Shown here piece by piece: positions 38,228 to 46,562 of a DNA stretch of 64,000 nt; position 1 is the first letter of the stretch, and every line of letters starts with the position of its first letter. The stretch comes from an uncultured Lachnospiraceae bacterium (GTDB lineage: Bacteria > Bacillota > Clostridia > Lachnospirales > Lachnospiraceae), in contig CAJUAA010000021.1 of the NCBI GenBank assembly GCA_910584205.1, positions 1 to 64,000 of the forward strand, written 5' to 3'. The notes below the pieces were generated by a model that saw nothing but the letters and a program-made list of their open reading frames with translations, ran no database searches and was not told the DNA's origin. The position numbers and the translations under genes were made by a program.

Positions 38228-38808
38228 AAAAACTATGGGATATGTTTCTGACCTTTGCCAGGATCGGGGGACTGACTTTTGGCGGCGGTTACGCCATGCT
38301 TCCCATGCTGCAGAGGGAAGTGGTGGAAAAGCAGGGATGGGCTACGGAGGAGGAGCTGGCGGATTATTATGCCATCGGCCAGTGCACGCCGGGGATCATC
38401 GCGGTCAATACGGCGACCTTTGTGGGGTACCGCCAGGCGGGGATCATCGGCGGAATCTTTGCCACGCTGGGCGTGATCTTCCCGTCCGTTGTCATTATCA
38501 CGGTGATTGCGGCGTTTCTGACTAATTTCGCGGAACTGAAGGTGATCCAGTATGCCTTTGAGGGCATCCGCGTCTGCGTCTGCGTACTGATTTTCAATGC
38601 GGTACAGAAACTCTGGAAAAAATCTGTGATTGATCAGCCGACCATGGCGATCTTTCTGCTGGTATTTCTCATTTCGGCGGGACTGGCCGTAGGGCAGAGC
38701 TTTTATCCGGAACTGTTTTCCGTGTCTCCCATCGTGTATGTGATCGCAGCCGGTGTGGCCGGCGTAGTCCTGCACGGCGGAAATGGCAGGAAGGAGGCAG
38801 GGAGATGA
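38224..38808 (+). CDS. Short-chain chromate-type transporter, first half
   Basis: A 194-aa single-domain CHR protein with the family motif FGGGYAMLPML followed by CTPGIIAVNTATFVGY. Overlaps the lipoprotein gene before it and the second half after it (ATGA each). Split CHR pairs function as heterodimers; relatives export chromate or sulfate-like anions, but in anaerobic gut Firmicutes the real substrate is unknown. Confidence 0.88.
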   Translation: MKKLWDMFLTFARIGGLTFGGGYAMLPMLQREVVEKQGWATEEELADYYAIGQCTPGIIAVNTATFVGYRQAGIIGGIFATLGVIFPSVVIITVIAAFLTNFAELKVIQYAFEGIRVCVCVLIFNAVQKLWKKSVIDQPTMAIFLLVFLISAGLAVGQSFYPELFSVSPIVYVIAAGVAGVVLHGGNGRKEAGR

Positions 38809-39377
38809 TTTTCATACGGCTTTTCTGTGAGTTATTTAAAGCGGGGCTTTTTGCGGTCGGAGGCGGCCTGGCCACGCTGCCGTTTCTGCAGGAGATCGGA
38901 CAGTCCACGGGATGGTTCAGCCAGCAGGATCTGATGGACCTGATCGCCATCTCCGAGTCGACGCCGGGTGCCATCGGCGTCAACGCGGCGACGTATTCGG
39001 GTTTTCACGCCAGCGGCGTTGCAGGCGGTATCGTGGCCACTCTGGGGCTGGTGGCGCCGTCGATCATCGTCATCATCCTGGTGTCCAAGGTGCTGGAGCG
39101 GTTCAAGGAGAGCAGCCTGGTTCAGCACATTTTCTACGGACTGCGCCCGGCGTCCACCGGGCTGATCGCGGCAGCGGGTTTTTCCGTGGTGCTCGCCACG
39201 CTGGTCAGCGTGACAGACCTTCCGTCAGATCCGGCGGGTGCGTTTAACTGGTTCGGGATCGTGCTGGCCGCCGTGCTTTATGTGGCGATCAAAAAATGGA
39301 ACCGGCATCCGGTGATGTACATTGCGGCGTCCGCGGCCGTGGGCATCGCGGCGGGTTATCTGAATCTGTTTGGATAA
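38805..39377 (+). CDS. Short-chain chromate-type transporter, second half
   Basis: A 190-aa partner of the preceding gene: VGGGLATLPFLQEIG and STPGAIGVNAATYSGF are the matching CHR motifs. About five or six membrane segments. It overlaps its partner by 4 nt, so the subunits are made together. The placement inside a lipoprotein/two-component operon is unusual. Confidence 0.88.
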   Translation: MIFIRLFCELFKAGLFAVGGGLATLPFLQEIGQSTGWFSQQDLMDLIAISESTPGAIGVNAATYSGFHASGVAGGIVATLGLVAPSIIVIILVSKVLERFKESSLVQHIFYGLRPASTGLIAAAGFSVVLATLVSVTDLPSDPAGAFNWFGIVLAAVLYVAIKKWNRHPVMYIAASAAVGIAAGYLNLFG

Positions 39378-39432
39378 AAGGCCCGGTGGGGCCTGTTCAT
39401 GCGAAAGAGCGAAAGGATTGAGGAGACAGGAG

Positions 39433-41043
39433 ATGGGAGAACAGAGGAAAGGCTTACGGAATGTGCTGGCGCTTCTGCTGGCAGGAAGCATGTTTGTGAC
39501 GGCCGGCTGCGGCAGCGGGGGAGAGCCGGAGGAGGGACCGGTGGTCAGGACACAGGAAGAAGAGACGGAGGCTTCAGGCGGACCGGAGTTTTCGGATGGC
39601 CAGAAAGTTCCGGACGGCGGACAGGCTCCGGGGAGCGTCCCGCAGATCCGGTTTTCCCGTGAGACGGCGGACGACTATGACAATCAGTCCGGACAGTGGC
39701 TTCTGCATGTGGAATATGAGACGGCGGAAGTGACGGACGGCGGGACGGAGGAGGCCGCACAGGCGGTTCGGCAGTGGAGCGAACACCGGGTCCGTGAGAT
39801 CGAGGGACTTAGAAAAGGACATGCGCTGGCTGCGGCAGAGGACGCGGCTTTTGGAGAACCTACGGATTCTTACCGCTACAGCATCACACAGCGGCTGGAG
39901 ACGGCCCGTGTGGACGCCAGGGTGATCAGCCTGATCGAAAGTAACAGCGAGTACACAGGGGGCGCCCATGGCTCCTGGGGCAGCAGCGGCGTTACCTTTG
40001 ACGCGGAGAGCGGAGCGCTTCTGGAACTGGAGGACCTCCTGACGGATCAGGAGGGCTTTCAGGAAACGGCGGAGGCGTATATTCTGGGCAGGCTGGCGGA
40101 GCGGGAGCCGGAAGGGCTGTTCCCGGATTATGAGAGCATTGTAAGCGGGATGTGGGAGAGCGGTCCCAACTGGTATCTGGACGCGGCGGGAATCACCTTC
40201 ATCTTCCAGCCCTATCTGATCGGCCCCTGGGCCATGGGCGAGGTGCTCGTGACGTTTCCGTATACAGAGGCGGCGGGTTATCTGTCGGAGGACTATCTGC
40301 CGGAGAGGCTGTACAGCCTTTCGGCGCCCATGGCCGCGAAGATTCCGGAGGGAGAGACCGTGCAGATCTATGCATCCCCTCTGGACAGCTCGCCGGAGAA
40401 GATCCGGGTCTGGCTGGACGGCGGAGAAGAGGGATACGGACCGGTCCGTGTGGAGACGGATGGAGTAACCGCAGAGACCGAATCGTTTGTGCGCATCGGA
40501 AATATATTCCTTATGTGCCCGCAGGACGGCAGGACATTTCTGGTCTTTGACGCGGATTATGCGTCGGATGATTTTGTGACGTTTGTTTTTGAACTGAAGG
40601 ACCGGCTGCTGGTGGAATGCGACCGCAGGGAAGGGTTGAGCATCGATACGGTAAATACGGACAGCCTGAAAGGCCGGATGCATCTGGACATGCTGGGAAC
40701 CTACGGCGGACAGATGGATTATACTCCGGGGCCGGACGGGCAGCTGGAGGCTTCCGGAAGCTGGTATGAGATTCCGGAATCCGGCAGTCCCTGGCAGGAT
40801 CTGCATGTCGTCCGGGAACTGCCGGTCCGGATCGGAGAGGAAGAGACGACGCTGCCGGCGGGGAGCGTTATCCGCATCACGGCTGCCGACGACGAGGGGA
40901 CGGTCCGTTTCCGGGAACTGTCCACGGGCCTGGAAGGAGAGCTTACCGGCGAGAGAGGCACCGGCGGGGAGGACAGCTGGAAGCTGTATATCGACGGTGT
41001 CCCGGAGGACGAATATTTCGAGACGCTTCCATATGCGGGGTAG
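39433..41043 (+). CDS. RsiV/PdaC-type DUF3298-DUF4163 lipoprotein
   Basis: A 536-aa lipoprotein (lipobox VTAG-C26). Residues about 85-310 have the DUF4163/DUF3298 pattern, including the signature NSEYTGGAHGSWG seen in the lysozyme-sensing anti-sigma factor RsiV and in PdaC. The C-terminal part is a further beta-rich domain (about 320-530). ATG at 39433 follows GAGGAGACAGGAG; an in-frame ATG 21 codons earlier would remove the signal from the N terminus. The response regulator gene begins 7 nt after its stop, so it may be the extracellular partner of that signalling pair; this is inference. Confidence 0.75.
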   Translation: MGEQRKGLRNVLALLLAGSMFVTAGCGSGGEPEEGPVVRTQEEETEASGGPEFSDGQKVPDGGQAPGSVPQIRFSRETADDYDNQSGQWLLHVEYETAEVTDGGTEEAAQAVRQWSEHRVREIEGLRKGHALAAAEDAAFGEPTDSYRYSITQRLETARVDARVISLIESNSEYTGGAHGSWGSSGVTFDAESGALLELEDLLTDQEGFQETAEAYILGRLAEREPEGLFPDYESIVSGMWESGPNWYLDAAGITFIFQPYLIGPWAMGEVLVTFPYTEAAGYLSEDYLPERLYSLSAPMAAKIPEGETVQIYASPLDSSPEKIRVWLDGGEEGYGPVRVETDGVTAETESFVRIGNIFLMCPQDGRTFLVFDADYASDDFVTFVFELKDRLLVECDRREGLSIDTVNTDSLKGRMHLDMLGTYGGQMDYTPGPDGQLEASGSWYEIPESGSPWQDLHVVRELPVRIGEEETTLPAGSVIRITAADDEGTVRFRELSTGLEGELTGERGTGGEDSWKLYIDGVPEDEYFETLPYAG

Positions 41044-41050
41044 GGGAAAA

Positions 41051-42670
41051 ATGTACAAGGTATTGATTGTAGATGACGAAAAATATGTGATCTCTTTGAT
41101 CGAGAGGCTGGTAGACTGGGAAAAGCTGGGGATGGAGGTGATCGGAAGTGCCGGCGATGGGGTTCAGGGAATCCGCATGGTGGAAGAACTGAGGCCGGAT
41201 ATCCTGATCGCGGATGTGAAAATGCCGGGGTTCGACGGAATTTCATTGATCAAAAAGGTGCGGGAGATCGATCGGGACGTCAAATTCATCATGATCAGCG
41301 GGCATAAGAGATTTGAGTATGCAAAAAGCGTGATGAAATATAATGTGGAAGATTATCTTCTGAAGCCGATTGACAGGCAGGAGCTGGAAGAGATTCTTGA
41401 GAAGATCAGGGGCGAACTGGACCAGAGGGCGGTAAGGCGGGAGACGGAGAGCGAGAGGAACAAACGCTGGGATGCCAACCGGTCGCTGATGAACGGGCTT
41501 TTTGTGGAAAAACTGTACAGCGGTGAGATATTTGAAGGAAGGACGGATTTCGGAAATGTAAACGACATGTTTTTTACAGAGCTTACGGAAAACATGTACC
41601 GGTGTGCCATCGTTCAGCTGAATGGGATTACAGGCAGCGTGGGCGACAGCTTTGTAGAAGATTTTCTGCTCTCCGTCTGCAAAAAAGTGAAGGAAATCCT
41701 GCAGGAATCGTGCGTACAGGTGCTGGACTGTATTGAGCACCGCCGGATCCTGTTTTTGCTTATCTCTGAACGGGAAAAAGAGCAGAAGCTGAAAAGCGGC
41801 ATCGGACAGGCGTTTTCGGCGGGAGACGATATGAGATCCAAATATACCGGCCTGAAACTGGCGTTTGGCGTGGGGGAGGCCGTCTATCTGGATACGGACA
41901 TTGTTCTCCTGAAGCGTGCTGTGGAAACAGCAGAAAAAGCAGTGGATATCCGGTTTCGGGATGGATATGACCGGGTGCTTTTCTACACTTCGGCAGATAC
42001 CGTCGGCCCGGGTGCAGATACCGAACGCAGGCTGGAGGAACTGGGAAAGGATATCCGAAGCGCGTCAAAGGCCGTGATTGCAAGGAGTGTGGAATCCGTC
42101 TACGCATCGGCCCGGAAAGAGCTGTATGCGGACCCCTCTTTGTACAGTCGTATGGCATGGCGGATGAATCAGGAGCTGTATCAGTATCTTCGGCTGTTTC
42201 GGGAGGCGGACGGCATGCAGCAGGATCTGAACAGGCGGATGAAATACCGGCTTCAGGAGGCTTCCGGTGAACGGGAGCTGGTCCAGGGGCTGACCCGCCA
42301 TATCTGTGAGAGCATTGAGGCTGTGGTTGGAGACAGCAAAAGCAGTCTGAGCCTGGCCATACGGACAGCCAGGATCTATATGATCGGTAATTATATGCAT
42401 GATATCAGTCTGAACGATGTTGCGAACGTGGTGAATCTTTCGCCCGTTTATTTCAGCGGGCTGTTTAAAAAGGAGATCGGGGAAAATTTTATTGACTATC
42501 TGAATCGGGTCAGGATTGATGCGGCGAAAAACATGCTGAAAGATGTCCGATATCATATCAGCGAGGTCGCAGAGAGCTGCGGCTTTTCGGATACCCGTTA
42601 TTTTGCACGGATCTTTAAACGGATCGTAGGCATTACTCCAAGTGACTACAGGAAAAGACAGACAAATTAG
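41051..42670 (+). CDS. YesN-like response regulator with AraC DNA-binding domain
   Basis: A 539-aa transcription regulator. The receiver domain has D8-D9, the phosphoacceptor D55 (in LIADVKMPGFDG) and K105 (in LLKPID). A long middle region (about 125-430) resembles the linker of YesN proteins. The AraC-type double helix-turn-helix (about 440-535) includes NDVANVVNLSPVYFSGLFKKE and SEVAESCGFSDTRYFARIFK. ATG at 41051 follows AGGGGAAAA. The kinase gene starts 9 nt later. It probably controls the sugar transporter operon at 45.4 kb. Confidence 0.92.
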   Translation: MYKVLIVDDEKYVISLIERLVDWEKLGMEVIGSAGDGVQGIRMVEELRPDILIADVKMPGFDGISLIKKVREIDRDVKFIMISGHKRFEYAKSVMKYNVEDYLLKPIDRQELEEILEKIRGELDQRAVRRETESERNKRWDANRSLMNGLFVEKLYSGEIFEGRTDFGNVNDMFFTELTENMYRCAIVQLNGITGSVGDSFVEDFLLSVCKKVKEILQESCVQVLDCIEHRRILFLLISEREKEQKLKSGIGQAFSAGDDMRSKYTGLKLAFGVGEAVYLDTDIVLLKRAVETAEKAVDIRFRDGYDRVLFYTSADTVGPGADTERRLEELGKDIRSASKAVIARSVESVYASARKELYADPSLYSRMAWRMNQELYQYLRLFREADGMQQDLNRRMKYRLQEASGERELVQGLTRHICESIEAVVGDSKSSLSLAIRTARIYMIGNYMHDISLNDVANVVNLSPVYFSGLFKKEIGENFIDYLNRVRIDAAKNMLKDVRYHISEVAESCGFSDTRYFARIFKRIVGITPSDYRKRQTN

Positions 42671-42679
42671 GGGAACCGG

Positions 42680-43738
42680 ATGATGGAAAAAGGGAAAAGG
42701 CTGTTTGGAAAGAAACTGAGCACAGAACAGGCGTTCTGGCTGTGCCTGGTGAATGGGGCGTCGCCTGTGGCGGCGGCGCTGCTTTCTGACAGATTGTGCG
42801 GATTCCTGAAACCCGGGACGGAAAGGCTGTCGGCGATCCTGGTGGTTGGAATTCTTTTGGGAAGCCTGGTGCTTCTGCTGGATTTTTTCCTGATCCTGGT
42901 TCCGCTGGACCGCCTGAAAAAACAGGTACAGGGCTGGTCCGACCTGAAGAGGGAGGAACCGCCGGATGTGGAGTGTGCGGATTCGGAGATTGGACAGATT
43001 TTTTCCGGAATTATGCTTCACCATCAGCAGCAGATGTCCAGAGAATATAAGATTGAGGTATTGAGGCGTCAGGCAGAACTTATGGCTCTGCAGAGCCAGA
43101 TCAATCCTCATTTTCTCTATAACACGCTGGATTCCATCCGCGGCGTCGCTCTGGTTCACGATGTGCCCCAGATTGCACAGATGACAGAGGCGCTGTCCAA
43201 ACTGTTCCGATGCATGATTGCCAACGAAGGAAAGATGGTCTCTTTGAAGGATGAGATTCAGTCGGTGGAAAATTACATGCTCATTCAGCAGTTCCGGTTT
43301 GACGGGCGGATCAGTTATCAGATGAATCTGGATGACGAAGAGATACTGTCTTATCATGTGCCGAATCTGATTATTCAGCCAATTGTAGAAAATTCTGTGA
43401 TCCACGGACTGGAGTGCAGGGAAGGAGGCGGGCTGGTCAGCCTGTCAGGATACGCAACGCAGAACCGGCTGGTCATTCTGGTGGAAGACAATGGGATCGG
43501 AATCCCGCAGGACCGGCTGGACCGGCTGAACGAAGAACTGTTTCAGGCGTACAGTCTGCAGACACCGGGAATAGAGAAGGAGAAACACCGCGGAATTGCG
43601 CTTTTGAACATCAGCCAGAGGATCAAGCTGCATTATGGGAATGATTACGGCCTGTCCATTATGAGTACGCCGAATGTCAGTACGACTGTGGAGATTACAC
43701 TTCCTGCGATTCAAGGTGCCAAAGGAGGTGCCATATGA
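42680..43738 (+). CDS. YesM-like sensor histidine kinase without a large extracellular domain
   Basis: A 352-aa kinase of the LytS/YesM type. Two hydrophobic segments (about 20-38 and 53-75) are joined by only a short loop, so there is no obvious extracellular ligand domain. A coiled segment leads to the histidine box INPHFLYNTLDSIRG (H144) and the ATPase motifs ENSVIHGLE and VEDNGIGI. Since usual YesM proteins carry a long extracellular dCache domain, this one may sense through a partner. Overlaps the next gene (ATGA). Confidence 0.9.
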   Translation: MMEKGKRLFGKKLSTEQAFWLCLVNGASPVAAALLSDRLCGFLKPGTERLSAILVVGILLGSLVLLLDFFLILVPLDRLKKQVQGWSDLKREEPPDVECADSEIGQIFSGIMLHHQQQMSREYKIEVLRRQAELMALQSQINPHFLYNTLDSIRGVALVHDVPQIAQMTEALSKLFRCMIANEGKMVSLKDEIQSVENYMLIQQFRFDGRISYQMNLDDEEILSYHVPNLIIQPIVENSVIHGLECREGGGLVSLSGYATQNRLVILVEDNGIGIPQDRLDRLNEELFQAYSLQTPGIEKEKHRGIALLNISQRIKLHYGNDYGLSIMSTPNVSTTVEITLPAIQGAKGGAI

Positions 43739-45249
43739 GCCGGAGGACAGAAGTTCTCCGCCTGGAACGGATTACGACGGAATCCAGGGGAGTCCGGATT
43801 CTGACGGATGCCAGGCTGAATCTGTTCAGCGGGGAGATCGTAGGGCTTCTGGGAGTCAATCATTCCGGCAAGACGGCCCTTGCAGGCGCCATATGCGGCT
43901 TTGCCCCCTGCTCCGGGGGAGATATATACTTTATGGAGCAGCGGGTGACGATCTCCTCCATCACGCAGGTTTGGGATCTGGGAATCTTCTATCTTCAGAA
44001 AAAGTCCTCTCTTGTGGAGGACATTACCGTGTTTGACAATTTCATGCTGTCATCTTCCAGCCACCATATTCTGATTGGAAACCGGAAGAGAAGAGAGGCG
44101 GAGATCCGGGAAGTGCTGTCCATCTTTGACGCCGGAGATATTGACAGCAGCGCCGGAACCGATACGCTGACGGAATATGAACATCTTCTGGTAGAGGTAT
44201 GCAAGGCGGTTCTGAACGGTGTGAAGGTGATTGTATTCGACAGTGTTTTGAGCGGCGTCTCGTTAAACATTGAAAACAAGGTAAACCGGATCCTTGCGCG
44301 GTTGTCCCGCATGAATATCTGCGTCATTCTGATCGAGGCAAAATATAAATACCTGGAGCCCTGGTGCGACCGGTTCTTTCTCATGCGTTCCGGAAGGACG
44401 GTGGGAATCTTTGACCGCTGTACGGAGGAAGACAAAATTATTTCGCTGATGATGGGGTATCCGGTGAAATCGCTGGAGGAGAGCCCCAAATACAGCGGAG
44501 GTTCCAATGGAAAAAAGGAGCTGCTTGTGCTGGATCAGATCTGCACGGACAAGGGACTCAGCCGGCTGTCCTTTACCGCATATGAGGGAGAGATTACAGG
44601 GATCCTGTGCCTGGAACGGACTTCCCTGAAAGCGCTGGTGCGGTTTCTGGAGGGAAGGGAACGGCGATATGAGGGAAAGATCCTGTATGAAGGGAAGCGG
44701 TTCCGGAACCGGGGAACGGATGAGGCGCTTCGAAAAGGGATTGTTTTTATCCGGGAAGATAATCTGTTTCCAGAGATGAGCTTTGAGGAAAATCTGCTGA
44801 TCAGCGCGTATCAGACCACCAGCCGGGGCCCGTTTCTAAACACTTCGGAACTGAAATATACCATGACAGAACTGGAAAGCGGATATTTTTCCGAATATGA
44901 AAATCTGTATAAAAAGACGGTGGATTCGCAGGAGGACTGGCTTTTTCGGAAAAGAATCATGCTCTGCCGGGGGCTGGCGGCATCTCCCAGGCTGATGATC
45001 TGCGTGAATCCTGCCGTACACAGTGATTTTGTGCTGAGGAACAGCTACTATGAGGATCTCCTTTCGATTAAAAAGATGGGAATCAGCGGGCTGATCCTGT
45101 CTACGGATCTGGAGGAACTGCTGGCGCTCTGTGATCGGATTCTGATACTGCAGAATGGATGTATTACGGAACAGTATCAGGTGGACCAGGCGGGAAGCAG
45201 TGCATTAAAGCACAAGTTCAGCGCTTTTTTAAAAGACATACAGGATTGA
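43735..45249 (+). CDS. Degenerate RbsA-like double ABC ATPase in the two-component operon
   Basis: A 504-aa protein with the length and layout of sugar ABC ATPases (RbsA/MglA). The first half keeps a Walker A (G40-VNHSGKT47), but the LSGGQ region reads LTEYEHLLVEVCKA, Walker B ends VIVFDS with serine in place of the catalytic glutamate, and the switch histidine region reads VILIEAKYKYLE without it. The second half has no Walker A (GILCLERTSLKALVRFLEG) and a Walker B-like LMICVNP. It overlaps the kinase gene by 4 nt and ends at a terminator. It may bind nucleotide but is unlikely to hydrolyse it; a regulatory adaptor between transporter and kinase is a good hypothesis. Confidence 0.8.
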   Translation: MSRRTEVLRLERITTESRGVRILTDARLNLFSGEIVGLLGVNHSGKTALAGAICGFAPCSGGDIYFMEQRVTISSITQVWDLGIFYLQKKSSLVEDITVFDNFMLSSSSHHILIGNRKRREAEIREVLSIFDAGDIDSSAGTDTLTEYEHLLVEVCKAVLNGVKVIVFDSVLSGVSLNIENKVNRILARLSRMNICVILIEAKYKYLEPWCDRFFLMRSGRTVGIFDRCTEEDKIISLMMGYPVKSLEESPKYSGGSNGKKELLVLDQICTDKGLSRLSFTAYEGEITGILCLERTSLKALVRFLEGRERRYEGKILYEGKRFRNRGTDEALRKGIVFIREDNLFPEMSFEENLLISAYQTTSRGPFLNTSELKYTMTELESGYFSEYENLYKKTVDSQEDWLFRKRIMLCRGLAASPRLMICVNPAVHSDFVLRNSYYEDLLSIKKMGISGLILSTDLEELLALCDRILILQNGCITEQYQVDQAGSSALKHKFSAFLKDIQD

Positions 45250-45251
45250 GA

Positions 45252-45278
45252 CAGGCTGGATCTCCGGCCTGTTTTTTT
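45252..45278 (+). terminator. Terminator separating the signalling operon from the transporter operon
   Basis: CAGGCTGGA (45252-45260) pairs with TCCGGCCTG (45263-45271), the tip being a small loop, followed by seven Ts. A clear Rho-independent terminator just after the degenerate ATPase gene. Confidence 0.85.
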
Positions 45279-45299
45279 GCGGCGTTTTGCCGGGAAAAT

Positions 45300-45358
45300 T
45301 TAAAAAGTGCATAAAATGATCAGCCGCAAGGGCATGATAATTAAAATAATGCACAAAA
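45300..45358 (+). promoter_or_regulatory. Direct repeats upstream of the sugar transporter operon
   Basis: TTAAAAAGTGCATAAAA (45300-45316) and TTAAAATAATGCACAAAA (45341-45358) share the pattern TTAAAA-n-RTGCAYAAAA, about 41 bp (four helical turns) apart. They lie immediately upstream of a likely promoter (TATATT near 45371) and the binding-protein gene. Candidate sites for the YesN-like regulator. Confidence 0.45.
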
Positions 45359-45439
45359 CCTTAAAAATGATATATTGAAGGAGAGAGGAATTCTGTTTAT
45401 GATTTTTATATCCCGTAAAGAAAAAAGGAGGAATGATTC

Positions 45440-46477
45440 ATGAAGAAACGAGTATTGGGTGTATTGCTTGCGGCAGTAATGATGATCATGGCGGCTGGCT
45501 GCGGGCAGAAAGAAGCTGCTTCACAGGAGGGAAGTACGGAGGGGAGTACACAGACAGAAAACAGTACCGGGGAAGAGACGCCGGAGACCCCGGAAGCGTC
45601 CGCAGACAACAGCGGAGTGAAAATCGGCGTATCCATGGCGACCACACAGAGCACCTTTTACGCCAAGGTGGCGCAGCTGATCGAGGATCACTGTAAAGAG
45701 CTGGGGGTAGAGTGTATGCTGTCGGATGAAGATTATGACCTGAATAAACAGATCTCCTCAATCGAAAACTTTATCTCAGCCAAATGTACGGCGATTATCC
45801 TGGTGGTGTTTGACGAGGAAGGAATTAAGGATTCTGTGAAAAAGGCGGTGGATGAAGGCATCTATGTGCTGACCTATGACGGCTATGTGGAGGGCGCGCA
45901 GGGATCCTTGAATGTCAACAATTATGAATACGGATATCTGACCGGTTCCATGGCGGCGGACTGGATCAATTCCAATCCGGAGCTGAAAGACCAGGAAGTG
46001 ATCGAAGTAGGCATCTTCGACTATCCGGAGATTCCGGTCATCATTGACCGCGCGGACGGGATTGAGGATGCGCTGGCAGAGAAGGCACCCAATGCGAAGG
46101 TGGTTGCCAGACAGTCGGCGGCCATTGCGGATGAGGGCGTGACTCTGGGAGAAAATTTCATGCAGGCATATCCCAATATGCAGATCATCTGCGGAATCAA
46201 TGACAACGGAGTCGTGGGAGCTTACGAGGTGTGGTCCGCGGAAGGCCGTGTAGGCGACCATGTCGGTTTCTTTGGGGCGGATGCGGATGAGAAGGCGCTT
46301 CAGTTGATTTCCGAAGGGACAAGCTATCGAGGGACGGTTGCCCTGACTGCGGAGACTTCTGTTCCGGCGGCGGTTGATGTCTGCGTGGCAGCCAGCAAAG
46401 GAGAAACGGTAGACGGGGAAATTGTTTTTGATATGGCAACGATCACAGCAGATAATGTGGCGGATTATATAAACTGA
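45440..46477 (+). CDS. Sugar ABC transporter substrate-binding lipoprotein (RbsB family)
   Basis: A 345-aa lipoprotein with lipobox MAAG-C21, a Ser/Glu/Thr-rich linker and a periplasmic binding protein type I fold (KIGVSMATTQSTFYAKVAQL, VLTYDGYVEGAQGSLNVNNYEYG, ICGINDNGVVGAYEVW). It is closest in form to ribose, galactose or inositol binding proteins; the residues do not let me name the sugar. AAAGGAGG precedes the ATG. First gene of the transporter operon; a stable hairpin follows it. Confidence 0.9.
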   Translation: MKKRVLGVLLAAVMMIMAAGCGQKEAASQEGSTEGSTQTENSTGEETPETPEASADNSGVKIGVSMATTQSTFYAKVAQLIEDHCKELGVECMLSDEDYDLNKQISSIENFISAKCTAIILVVFDEEGIKDSVKKAVDEGIYVLTYDGYVEGAQGSLNVNNYEYGYLTGSMAADWINSNPELKDQEVIEVGIFDYPEIPVIIDRADGIEDALAEKAPNAKVVARQSAAIADEGVTLGENFMQAYPNMQIICGINDNGVVGAYEVWSAEGRVGDHVGFFGADADEKALQLISEGTSYRGTVALTAETSVPAAVDVCVAASKGETVDGEIVFDMATITADNVADYIN

Positions 46478-46497
46478 CCATGATGCCATAGAAGACG

Positions 46498-46523
46498 GCT
46501 GCCTGTGCAGATGCGCAGGCAGC
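46498..46523 (+). promoter_or_regulatory. Intercistronic hairpin between binding protein and ATPase genes
   Basis: GCTGCCTGTGC (46498-46508) pairs with GCGCAGGCAGC (46513-46523), one G-T pair, loop AGAT. It has no U-run. Such a hairpin would stabilise the upstream mRNA end and favour extra synthesis of the binding protein over the membrane parts. Confidence 0.5.
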
Positions 46524-46562
46524 AGGTCTTTCCGGGACAATTCCGGAGAAAGAGAGAAAAAT

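Noticed and set aside
38224..39377. Reading the CHR pair as evidence for chromate resistance
   Set aside because: Short-chain CHR pairs are common in anaerobes not exposed to chromate, and there is no reductase or ChrB regulator here.
43735..45249. Treating the RbsA-like gene as a frameshifted pseudogene
   Set aside because: The frame is intact over 504 codons, translation is coupled to the kinase gene, and a terminator follows; the loss is confined to catalytic motifs, which fits a repurposed protein better.
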